The position numbers and the translations under genes are program-made. This document shows, piece by piece, positions 48,211 to 59,030 of a DNA stretch of 64,000 bases. Numbering within the stretch: the first letter of the stretch is position 1; each line of letters begins with the position of its first letter. Location: assembly GCA_023634235.1 (NCBI GenBank), contig JAMKCF010000019.1, positions 186,001 through 250,000 on the forward strand. The letters are read 5' to 3'. The notes below the pieces were generated by a model. The model did no database searches. It had not been told where the DNA came from and saw only the letters and a program-made list of their open reading frames with translations. Origin of the DNA: Pisaster brevispinus. Lineage: Eukaryota; Echinodermata; Asteroidea; Forcipulatida; Asteriidae.

Positions 48211-51200
48211 CCACTGTAAAGCCCGTTTCAAGGGCTCCCTCTCCCGTGAGTTTGGGGTCACTGACGATTCTGTAGGCGAGGCGAGCGGCCTGGATGTTAG
48301 GACTACCCCTAAAAAAAATTGAAAAAAAAACAAAACAAAAAAAACCCAGAAGCAAGGTCGTGCCGGCAGGGGTCATGGCCCAAAATAAAAGTGCGGTGAA
48401 TTTGGGAATAACTCCCGATCTAGGAGGGCTAGAGGGATGATTTTTTGGCCTGACTCTGCCTTAGGTATCCCTGCATCCGAAAATTAGACTTTTACGGCCG
48501 TTGTGGCCCAGGGCAATATCGAATCTGCACAATTTAAGTACCACTGTAAAGCCCGTTTCAAGGGCTCCCTCTCCCGTGAGTTTGGCGTCGCTGACGATTC
48601 TGTAGGCGAGGCGAGCGGCCTGGATGTTAGGCCTACCCCTAAGAAAAATTGAAAAAAAAACCAAAAAAAAAACCCCCCAGAAGCAAGGTCGTGCCGGCAG
48701 GGGTCATGGCCCAAAATAAAAGTGCGGTGAATTTGGGAATAACTCCCGATCTAGGAGGGCTAGAGGGATGATTTTTTGGCCTGACTCTGCCTTAGGTATC
48801 CCTGCATCCGAAAATTAGACTTTTACGGCCGTTGCGGGCAGGCTTCACACCGGAAAAGACCAGCAAGCGGGGACACTCCGAAAGCCCCCCAAAACATCAA
48901 CTTGATTTTGCTGTTAAAAGACACAAATACAAAATAAGGAGGGTCACATCACCCCCAGGGCAATATCGAATCTGCACAATTTTAGTACCACTGTAAAGCC
49001 CGTTTCAAGGGCTCCCTCTCCCGTGAGTTTGGGGTCGCTGACGATTCTGTAGGCGAGGCGAGCGGCCTGGATGTTAGGCCTACCCCTAAGAAAAATTGAA
49101 AAAAAAAAAAAAAAAAAAAAAAACCCAGAAGCAAGGTCGTGCCGGCAGGGGTCATGGCCCAAAATAAAAGTGCGGTGAATTTGGGAATAACTCCCGATCT
49201 AGGAGGGCGATAGGGATGATTTTTTGGCCTGACTCTGCCTTAGGTATCCCTGCATCCGAAAATTAGACTTTTACGGCCGTTGCGGGCAGGCTTCACACCG
49301 GAAAAGACCAGCAAGCGGGGACACTCCGAAAGCCCCGCAAAACATCAACGTGATTTTGCTGTAAAAAGACACAAATACAAAATGAGGAGGGTCACATCAC
49401 CCCCAGGGCAATATCGAATCTGCACAATTTTAGTACCACTGTAAAGCCCGTTTCAAGGGCTCCCTCTCCCGTGAGTTTGGAGTCGCTGACGATTCTGTAG
49501 GCGAGGCGAGCGGCCTGGATGTTAGGCCTACCCCTAAGAAAAATAGAAAAAAAAAAAAAAAAAAAAAAAACAAGAAGCAAGGTCGTGCCGGCAGGGGTCA
49601 TGGCCCAAAATAAAAGTGCGGTGAATTTGGGAATAACTCCCGATCTAGGAGGGCTAGAGGGATGATTTTTTGGCCTGACTCTGCCTTAGGTATCCCTGCA
49701 TCCGAAAATTAGACTTTTACGGCCGTTGCGGGCAGGCTTGACACCGGAAAAGACCAGCAAGCGGGGACACTCCGAAAGCCCCGCAAAACATCAACGTGAT
49801 TTTGCTGTAAAAAGACACAAATACAAAATAAGGAGGGTCACATCACCCCCAGGGCAATATCGAATCTGCACAATTTTAGTACCACTGTAAAGCCCGTTTC
49901 AAGGGCTCCCTCTCCCGTGAGTTTGGGGTTGCTGACGATTCTGTAGGCGAGGCGAGCGGCCTGGATGTTAGGCCCACCCCTTAGAGAAATAGGAAAACAA
50001 AAACCAGGGGTAATGGCCCAAAATAAAAGTGCGGTGATTTTGGGAATAAGTCCCGATCTAGGAGGGCTAGAGAGATGATTTTTTTACCTGACTCTGCCTT
50101 AGGTATCCCTGCATCCGAAAATTAGACTTTTACGGCCGTTGCGGGCAGGCTTCACACCGGAAAAGACCAGCAAGCGGGGACACTCCGAAAGCCCCCCAAA
50201 ACATCAACTTGATTTTGCTGTAAAAAGACACAAATACAAAATAAGGAGGGTCACATCACCCCCAGGGCAATATCGAATCTGCACAATTTTAGTACCACTG
50301 TAAAGCCCGTTTCAAGGGCTCCCTCTCCCGTGAGTTTGGGGTCACTGACGATTCTGTAGGCGAGGCGAGCGGCCTGGATGTTAGGACTACCCCTAAAAAA
50401 AATTGAAAAAAAAACAAAAAAAAAAAAAAACCCAGAAGCAAGGTCGTGCCGGCAGGGGTCATGGCCCAAAATAAAAGTGCGGTGAATTTGGGAATAACTC
50501 CCGATCTAGGAGGGCTAGAGGGATGATTTTTTGGCCTGACTCTGCCTTAGGTATCCCTGCATCCGAAAATTAGACTTTTACGGACGTTGTGGCCCAGGGC
50601 AATATCGAATCTGCACAATTTAAGTACCACTGTAAAGCCCGTTTCAAGGGCTCCCTCTCCCGTGAGTTTGGGGTCGCTGACGATTCTGTAGGCGAGGCGA
50701 GCGGCCTGGATGTTAGGCCTACCCCTAAGAAAAATTGAAAAAAAAAACCAAAAAAAAAACCCCCCAGAAGCAAGGTCGTGCCGGCAGGGGTCATGGCCCA
50801 AAATAAAAGTGCGGTGAATTTGGGAATAACTCCCGATCTAGGAGGGCTAGAGGGATGATTTTTTGGCCTGACTCTGCCTTAGGTATCCCTGCATCCGAAA
50901 ATTAGACTTTTACGGCCGTTGCGGGCAGGCTTCACACCGGAAAAGACCAGCAAGCGGGGACACTCCGAAAGCCCCCCAAAACATCAACTTGATTTTGCTG
51001 TTAAAAGACACAAATACAAAATAAGGAGGGTCACATCACCCCCAGGGCAATATCGAATCTGCACAATTTTAGTACCACTGTAAAGCCCGTTTCAAGGGCT
51101 CCCTCTCCCGTGAGTTTGGGGTCGCTGACGATTCTGTAGGCGAGGCGAGCGGCCTGGATGTTAGGCCTACCCCTAAGAAAAATTGAAAAAAAAAAAAAAA

Positions 51201-52380
51201 AAAAAAAAACCCAGAAGCAAGGTCGTGCCGGCAGGGGTCATGGCCCAAAATAAAAGTGCGGTGAATTTGGGAATAACTCCCGATCTAGGAGGGCGATAGG
51301 GATGATTTTTTGGCCTGACTCTGCCTTAGGTATCCCTGCATCCGAAAATTAGACTTTTACGGCCGTTGCGGGCAGGCTTCACACCGGAAAAGACCAGCAA
51401 GCGGGGACACTCCGAAAGCCCCGCAAAACATCAACGTGATTTTGCTGTAAAAAGACACAAATACAAAATGAGGAGGGTCACATCACCCCCAGGGCAATAT
51501 CGAATCTGCACAATTTTAGTACCACTGTAAAGCCCGTTTCAAGGGCTCCCTCTCCCGTGAGTTTGGAGTCGCTGACGATTCTGTAGGCGAGGCGAGCGGC
51601 CTGGATGTTAGGCCTACCCCTAAGAAAAATAGAAAAAAAAAAAAAAAAAAAAAAAACAAGAAGCAAGGTCGTGCCGGCAGGGGTCATGGCCCAAAATAAA
51701 AGTGCGGTGAATTTGGGAATAACTCCCGATCTAGGAGGGCTAGAGGGATGATTTTTTGGCCTGACTCTGCCTTAGGTATCCCTGCATCCGAAAATTAGAC
51801 TTTTACGGCCGTTGCGGGCAGGCTTGACACCGGAAAAGACCAGCAAGCGGGGACACTCCGAAAGCCCCGCAAAACATCAACGTGATTTTGCTGTAAAAAG
51901 ACACAAATACAAAATAAGGAGGGTCACATCACCCCCAGGGCAATATCGAATCTGCACAATTTTAGTACCACTGTAAAGCCCGTTTCAAGGGCTCCCTCTC
52001 CCGTGAGTTTGGGGTTGCTGACGATTCTGTAGGCGAGGCGAGCGGCCTGGATGTTAGGCCCACCCCTTAGAGAAATAGGAAAACAAAAACCAGGGGTAAT
52101 GGCCCAAAATAAAAGTGCGGTGATTTTGGGAATAAGTCCCGATCTAGGAGGGCTAGAGAGATGATTTTTTTACCTGACTCTGCCTTAGGTATCCCTGCAT
52201 CCGAAAATTAGACTTTTACGGCCGTTGCGGGCAGGCTTCACACCGGAAAAGACCAGCAAGCGGGGACACTCCGAAAGCCCCCCAAAACATCAACTTGATT
52301 TTGCTGTAAAAAGACACAAATACAAAATAAGGAGGGTCACATCACCCCCAGGGCAATATCGAATCTGCACAATTTTAGTA
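48211..52380 (+). repeat. Two tandem copies of a five-monomer unit dB-B-B-B-A (about 2085 bp)
   Basis: Copy 1 starts: deleted B 48211 (330 bp), B 48541, B 48988, B 49436, A 49882. Copy 2 starts: deleted B 50295 (332 bp), B 50627, B 51075, B 51522, A 51968. Copy lengths are 2084 and 2086 bp. Matched markers: the GTTGTGGCCCAGGGCAAT deletion join, a CC...CCCCCCAG tract in the next B, GCTGTTAAAAGACAC, GGGCGATAGGGATG, AAAATGAGGAGGG, TTTGGAGTCGCTG with AAAAATAGAAAA, and GCTTGACACCGG. 42263-44319 is a related but rearranged version with one fewer B and an extra A. Confidence 0.94.
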
Positions 52381-53242
52381 CCACTGTAAAGCCCGTTTCA
52401 AGGGCTCCCTCTCCCGTGAGTTTGGGGTTGCTGACGATTCTGTAGGCGAGGCGAGCGGCCTGGATGTTAGGCCTACCCCTAAGAAAAATAGAAAAAAAAA
52501 CAAAAAAACAAAAAAAACCAAGAAGCAAGGTCGTGCCGGCAGGGGTCATGGCCCAAAATAAAAGTGCGGTGAATTTGGGAATAACTCCCGATCTAGGAGG
52601 GCTAGAGGGATGATTTTTTGGCCTGACTCTGCCTTAGGTATCCCTGCATCCGAAAATTAGACTTTTACGGCCGTTGCGGGCAGGCTTCACACCGGAAAAG
52701 ACCAGCAAGCGGGGACACTCCGAAAGCCGCCCAAAACATCAACTTGATTTTGCTGTAAAAAGACACAAATACAAAATAAGGAGGGTCACATCACCCCCAG
52801 GGCAATATCAAATCTGCACAATTTTAGTACCACTGTAAAGCCCGTTTCAAGGGCTCCCTCTCCCGTGAGTTTGGGGTCGCTGACGATTCTGTAGGCGAGG
52901 CGAGCGGCCTGGATGTTAGCCCCACCCCTTAGAGAAATAGGAAAACAAAAACCAGGGGTAATGGCCCAAAATAAAAGTGAGGTGATTTTGGGAATAAGTC
53001 CCGATCTAGGAGGGCTAGAGAGATGATTTTTTTACCTGACTCTGCCTTAGGTATCCCTGCATCCGAAAATTAGACTTTTACGGCCGTTGCGGGCAGGCTT
53101 CACACCGGAAAAGACCAGCAAGCGGGGACACTCCGAAAGCCCCCCAAAACATCAACTTGATTTTGCTGTAAAAAGACACAAATACAAAATAAGGAGGGTC
53201 ACATCACCCCCAGGGCAATATCGAATCTGCACAATTTTAGTA

Positions 53243-53690
53243 CCACTGTAAAGCCCGTTTCAAGGGCTCCCTCTCCCGTGAGTTTGGGGTCGCTGACGAT
53301 TCTGTAGGCGAGGCGAGCGGCCTGGATGTTAGGCCTACCCCTAAGAAAAATTGAAAAAAAAAAAAAAAAAAAAAAAAAACCAGAAGCAAGGTCGTGCCGG
53401 CAGGGGTCATGGCCCAAAATAAAAGTGCGGTGAATTTGGGAATAACTCCCGATCTAGGAGGGCTAGAGAGATGATTTTTTGGCCTGACTCTGCCTTAGGT
53501 ATCCCTGCATCCGAAAATTAGACTTTTACGGCCGTTGCGGGCAGGCTTCACACCGGAAAAGACCAGCAAGCGGGGACACTCCGAAAGCCCCGCAAAACAT
53601 CAACGTGATTTTGCTGTAAAAAGACACAAATACAAAATAAGGAGGGTCACATCACCCCCAGGGCAATATCGAATCTGCACAATTTTAGTA
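53243..53690 (+). repeat. Representative type B monomer (448 bp)
   Basis: Chosen as a clean B copy. It matches type A except for: CCTACCCCTAAGAAAAATTG in place of the A-diagnostic stretch; a pure A run at 53354-53379 (26 A); a 21-bp segment at 53381-53401 (CAGAAGCAAGG to GCCGGC) with no counterpart in A; GGTCATGGCCC rather than GGTAATGGCCC; GAATTTGGGAATAACTCCC; and TTTTTTGGCCTGAC. Most B copies have GAGGGATG here, but this one has the A-like GAGAGATG, a small sign of exchange. The end carries CCCCGCAAAACATCAACGTG in place of the A version. Length among B copies varies mainly through the A-rich tract. Confidence 0.94.
53570..53593. other. Type B-end inverted repeat GCGGGG/CCCCGC
   Basis: GCGGGG (53570-53575) and CCCCGC (53588-53593) form a perfect 6-bp stem with a 12-nt loop at the end of most B monomers. 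At the end of most A monomers the right arm is CCCCCC, which breaks one pair. There a different inverted repeat, ATCAA-C-TTGAT (59206-59216 in the representative A), is perfect. In B it reads ATCAACGTGAT and is weaker. Confidence 0.6.
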
Positions 53691-56600
53691 CCACTGTAAA
53701 GCCCGTTTCAAGGGCTCCCTCTCCCGTGAGTTTGGGGTCGCTGACGATTCTGTAGGCGAGGTGAGCGGCCTGGATGTTAGGCCCACCCCTTAGAGAAATA
53801 GGAAAACAAAAACCACGGGTAATGGCCCAAAATAAAAGTGCGGTGATTTTGGGAATAAGTCCCAATCTAGGAGGGCTAGAGAGATGATTTTTTTACCTGA
53901 CTCTGCCTTAGGTATCCCTGCATCCGAAAATTAGACTTTTACGGCCGTTGCGGGCAGGCTTCACACCGGAAAAGACCAGCAAGCGGGGACACTCCGAAAG
54001 CCCCGCAAAACATCAACGTGATTTTGCTGTAAAAAGACACAAATACAAAATAAGGAGGGTCACATCACCCCAGGACAATATCGAATCTGCACAATTTTAG
54101 TACCACTGTAAAGCCCGTTTCAAGGGCTCCCTCTCCCGTGAGTTTGGGGTCGCTGACGATTCTGTAGGCGAGGCGAGCGGCCTGGATGTTAGGCCTACCC
54201 CTTAGAGAAATAAGAAAACAAAAACCAGGGGTAATTGCCCAAAATAAAAGTGCGGTGATTTTGGGAATAAGTCCCGATCTAGGAGGGCTAGAGAGATGAT
54301 TTTTTTAACTGACTCTGCCTTAGGTATCCCTGCATCCGAAAATTAGACTTTTACGGCCGTTGCGGGCAGGCTTCACACCGGAAAAGACCAGCAAGCGGGG
54401 ACACTCCGAAAGCCCCGCAAAACATCAACGTGATTTTGCTGTAAAAAGACACAAATACAAAATAAGGAGGGTCACATCACCCCCAGGGCAATATCGAATC
54501 TGCACAATTTTAGTACCACTGTAAAGCCCGTTTCAAGGGCTCCCTCTCCCGTGAGTTTGGGGTCGCTGATGATTCTGTAGGCGAGGCGAGCGGCCTGGAT
54601 GTAAGGCCTACCCCTAAGAAAAATTGAAAAAAAAAAAAAAAAAAAAAACCCAGAAGCAAGGTCGTGCCGGCAGGGGTCATGGCCCAAAATAAAAGTGCGG
54701 TGAATTTGGGAATAACTCCCGATCTAGGAGGGCTATAGGGATGATTTTTTGGCCTGACTCTGCCTTAGGTATCCCTTCATCCGAAAATTAGACTTTTACG
54801 GCCGTTGCGGGCAGACTTCACACCGGAAAAGACCAGCAAGCGGGGACACTCCGAAAGCCCCCCAAAACATTAACTTGATTTTGCTGTAAAAAGACACAAA
54901 TACAAAATAAGGAGGGTCACATCACCCCCAGGGCAATATTGAATCTGCACAATTTTAGTACCAGTGTAAAGCCCGTTTCAAGGGCTCCCTCTCCCGTGAG
55001 TTTGGGGTTGCTGACGATTCTGTAGGCGAGGCGAGCGGCCTGGATGTTAGGCCTACCCCTAAGAAAAATTGAAAAAAAAAAAAAAAAAAAAAAAAAACAG
55101 AAGCAAGGTCGTGCCGGCAGGGGTCATGGCCCAAAATAAAAGTGCGGTGAATTTGGGAATAACTCCCGATCTAGGAGGGCTAGAGGGATGATTTTTTGGC
55201 CTGACTCTGCCTTAGGTATCCCTGCATCCGAAAATTAGACTTTTACGGCCGTTGCGGGCAGGCTTCACACCGGAAAAGACCAGCAAGCGGGGACACTCCG
55301 AAAGCCCCGCAAAACATCAACGTGATTTTGCTGTAAAAAGACACAAATACAAAATGAGGAGGGTCACATCACCCCCAGGGCAATATCGAATCTGCACAAT
55401 TTTAGTACCACTGTAAAGCCCGTTTCAAGGGCTCCCTCTCCCGTGAGTTTGGAGTCGCTGACGATTCTGTAGGCGAGGCGAGCGGCCTGGATGTTAGGCC
55501 TACCCCTAAGAAAAATAGAAAAAAAAAAAAAAAAAAAAAAAACAAGAAGCAAGGTCGTGCCGGCAGGGGTCATGGCCCAAAATAAAAGTGCGGTGAATTT
55601 GGGAATAACTCCCGATCTAGGAGGGCTAGAGGGATGATTTTTTGGCCTGACTCTGCCTTAGGTATCCCTGCATCCGAAAATTAGACTTTTACGGCCGTTG
55701 CGGGCAGGCTTGACACCGGAAAAGACCAGCAAGCGGGGACACTCCGAAAGCCCCGCAAAACATCAACGTGATTTTGCTGTAAAAAGACACAAATACAAAA
55801 TAAGGAGGGTCACATCACCCCCAGGGCAATATCGAATCTGCACAATTTTAGTACCACTGTAAAGCCCGTTTCAAGGGCTCCCTCTCCCGTGAGTTTGGGG
55901 TTGCTGACGATTCTGTAGGCGAGGCGAGCGGCCTGGATGTTAGGCCCACCCCTTAGAGAAATAGGAAAACAAAAACCAGGGGTAATGGCCCAAAATAAAA
56001 GTGCGGTGATTTTGGGAATAAGTCCCGATCTAGGAGGGCTAGAGAGATGATTTTTTTACCTGACTCTGCCTTAGGTATCCCTGCATCCGAAAATTAGACT
56101 TTTACGGCCGTTGCGGGCAGGCTTCACACCGGAAAAGACCAGCAAGCGGGGACACTCCGAAAGCCCCCCAAAACATCAACTTGATTTTGCTGTAAAAAGA
56201 CACAAATACAAAATAAGGAGGGTCACATCACCCCCAGGGCAATATCGAATCTGCACAATTTTAGTACCACTGTAAAGCCCGTTTAAAGGGCTCCCTCTCC
56301 CGTGAGTTTGGGGTTGCTGACGATTCTGTACGCGAGGCGAGCGGCCTGGATGTTAGGCCTACCCCTAAGAAAAATTGAAAAAAAAAAAAAAAAAAAAAAA
56401 AAAAACCCAGAAGCAAGGTCGTGCCGGCAGGGGTCATGGCCCAAAATAAAAGTGCGGTGATTTGGGGAATAAGTCCCGATCTAGGAGGGCTAGAGGGATG
56501 ATTTTTTGGCCTGACTCTGCCTTAGGTATCCCTGCATCCGAAAATTAGACTTTTACGGCCGTTGCGGGCAGGCTTCACACCGGAAAAGACCAGCAAGCGG

Positions 56601-58893
56601 GGACATTCCGAAAGCCCCGCAAAACATCAACGTGATTTTGCTGTAAAAAGAAACAAATACCAAATAAGGAGGGTCACATCACCCCCAGGGCAAAATCGAA
56701 TCTGCACAATTTTAGTACCACTGTAAAGCCCGTTTTAAGGGCTCCCTCTCCCGTGAGTTTGGGGTTGCTGACGATTCTGTAGGCGAGGCGAGCGGCCTGG
56801 ATGTTAGGCCCACCCCTTAGAGAAATAGGAAAACAAAAACCAGGGGTAATGGCCCAAAATAAAAGTGCGGTGCTTTTGGGAATAAGTCCCGATCTAGGAG
56901 GGCTAGAGGGATGATTTTTTGGCCTGACTCTGCCTTAGGTATCCCTGCATCCGAAAATTAGACTTTTACGGCCGTTGCGGGCAGGCTTCACACCGGAAAA
57001 GACCAGCAAGCGGGGACACTCCGAAAGCCCCGCAAAACATCAACGTGATTTTGCTGTAAAAAGACACAAATACAAAATAAGGAGGGTCACATCACCCCCA
57101 GGGCAATATCGAATCTGCACAATTTTAGTACCACTGTAAAGCCCGTTTCAAAGGGCTCCCTCTCCCGTGAGTTTGGGGTCGCTGACGATTCTGTAGGCGA
57201 GGCGAGCGGCCTGGATGTTAGGCCTACCCCTAAGAAAAATTGAAAAAAAAAAAAAAAAAAAAAAACCCAGAAGCAAGGTCGTGCCGGCAGGGGTCATGGC
57301 CCAAAATAAAAGTGCGGTGAATTTGGGAATAACTCCCGATCTAGGAGGGCTAGAGGGATGATTTTTTGGCCTGATTCTGCCTTAGGTATCCCTGCATCCG
57401 AAAATTAGACTTTTACGGCCGTTGCGGGCAGGCTTCACACCGGAAAAGACCAGCAAGCGGGGACACTCCGAAAGCCCCGCAAAACATCAACGTGATTTTG
57501 CTGTAAAAAGACACAAATACAAAATAAGGAGGGTCACATCACCCCCAGGGCAACATCGAATCTGCACAATTTTAATACCACTGTAAAGCCCGTTTCAAGG
57601 GCTCCCTCTCCCGTGAGTTTGGGGTTGCTGACGATTCTGTAGGCGAGGCGAGCGGCCTGGATGTTAGGCCTACCCCTAAGAAAAATTGAAAAAAAAACAA
57701 AAAAAAAAAAAAAACCAGAAGCAAGGTCGTGCCGGCAGGGGTCATGGCCCAAAATAAAAGTGCGGTGAATTTGGAAATAACTCCCGATCTAGGAGGGCTA
57801 GAGGGATGATTTTTTGGCCTGACTCTGCCTTAGGTATCCCTGCATCCGAAAATTAGACTTTTACGGCCGTTGCGGGCAGGCTTCACACCGGAAAAGACCA
57901 GCAAGCGGGGACACTCCGAAAGCCCCGCAAAACATCAACGTGATTTTGCTGTAAAAAGACACAAATACAAAATAAGGAGGGTCACATCACCCCCAGGGCA
58001 ATATCGAATCTGCACAATTTTAGTACCACTGTAAAGCCCGTTTCAAGGGCTCCCTCTCCCGTGAGTTTGGGGTTGCTGACGATTCTGTAGGCGAGGCGAG
58101 CGGCCTGGATGTTAGGCCCACCCCTTAGAGAAATAGGAAAACAAAAACCAGGGGTAATGGCCCAAAATAAAAGTGCGGTGATTTTGGGAATAAGTCCCGA
58201 TCTAGGAGGGCTAGAGAGATGATTTTTTTACCTGACTCTGCCTTAGGTATCCCTGCATCCGAAAATTAGACTTTTACGGCCGTTGCGGGCAGGCTTCACA
58301 CCGGAAAAGACCAGCAAGCGGGGACACTCCGAAAGCCCCCCAAAACATCAACTTGATTTTGCTGTAAAAAGACACAAATACAAAATAAGGAGGGTCACAT
58401 CACCCCCAGGGCAATATCAAATCTGCACAATTTTAGTACCACTGTAAAGCCCGTTTCAAGGGCTCCCTCTCCCGTGAGTTTGGGGTCGCTGACGATTCTG
58501 TAGGCGAGGCGAGCGGCCTGGATGTTAGGCCTACCCCTAAGAAAAATTGAAAAAAAACCAAAAAAAAACAAACCCAGAAGCAAGGTCGTGCCGGCAGGGG
58601 TCATGGCCCAAAATAAAAGTGCGGTGAATTTGGGAATAACTCCCGATCTAGGAGGGCTAGAGGGATGATTTTTTGGCCTGACTCTGCCTTAGGTATCCCT
58701 GCATCCGAAAATTAGACTTTTACGGCCGTTGCGGGCAGGCTTCACACCGGAAAAGACCAGCAAGCGGGGACACTCCGAAAGCCCCGCAAAACATCAACGT
58801 GATTTTGCTGTAAAAAGACACAAATACAAAATAAGGAGGGTCACATCACCCCCAGGGCAATATCGAATCTGCACAATTTTAGTACCACTGTAA

Positions 58894-58977
58894 AGCCCGT
58901 TTCAAGGGCTCCCTCTCCCGTGAGTTTGGGGTCGCTGACGATTCTGTAGGCGAGGCGAGCGGCCTGGATGTTAGGCC
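58894..58977. other. Two short inverted repeats kept in nearly every monomer (hairpin potential)
   Basis: AGCCC (58894-58898) pairs with GGGCT (58906-58910) across a 7-nt loop, and GGCCT (58961-58965) pairs with AGGCC (58973-58977) across a 7-nt loop. Both occur at the same place in the great majority of A and B monomers. The A1 subvariant (GTTTCTAAGGCT) shortens the first stem to 4 bp. Five-bp stems arise easily by chance in a given monomer, so a role is not shown. Confidence 0.55.
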
Positions 58978-59024
58978 CACCCCTTAGAGAAATAGGAAAA
59001 CAAAAACCAGGGGTAATGGCCCAA

Positions 59025-59030
59025 AATAAA
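59025..59030 (+). promoter_or_regulatory. AATAAA hexamer, repeated in most monomers (possible poly(A) signal, unproven)
   Basis: CCCAAAATAAAAGTGCGG is present in nearly all A and B monomers (53418-53423 in the representative B). It is followed by a G/T-rich stretch (GTGCGGTGATTTTGGG) of the sort found downstream of animal cleavage sites. In AT-rich surroundings the hexamer could be chance, and no transcript is evident. Confidence 0.25.

Larger units (their letters stand above)
52381..58025 (+). repeat. Mixed A/B block with B-rich runs (13 monomers)
   Basis: Starts: B 52381, A 52830, B 53243, A 53691, A 54103, B 54516, B 54961, B 55408, A 55854, B 56267, A 56718, B 57131, B 57578. The A at 54103 carries AAATAAGAAAAC and TTTTTTTAACTGAC, as at 16289. 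The B at 55408 carries AAAATGAGG (upstream), TTTGGAGTCG, AAAAATAGAAAA and GCTTGACACC, so it derives from the 2085-bp unit. The B at 56267 has a 28-A run (56378-56405). The B at 57131 has an extra A in GTTTCAAAGGGCT. Confidence 0.87.

Noticed and set aside
53354..53401. SINE or processed-pseudogene poly(A) tail inside type B
   Set aside because: The A tract is internal and no target-site duplication, Pol III A/B boxes or source-gene similarity is visible. Local slippage plus a 21-bp indel explains it better.
58729..58734. CGGCCG palindrome in each monomer as a possible protein site
   Set aside because: A 6-bp palindrome is not evidence of function, and some copies have lost it without other change (for example TTTACGTCCG and TTTTATGGCCG).
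58941..58960. Pol III A-box-like TAGGCGAGGCG and possible tRNA gene
   Set aside because: Several mismatches to TRGYNNAGYGG, no B box matching GGTTCGANNCC, and no cloverleaf.
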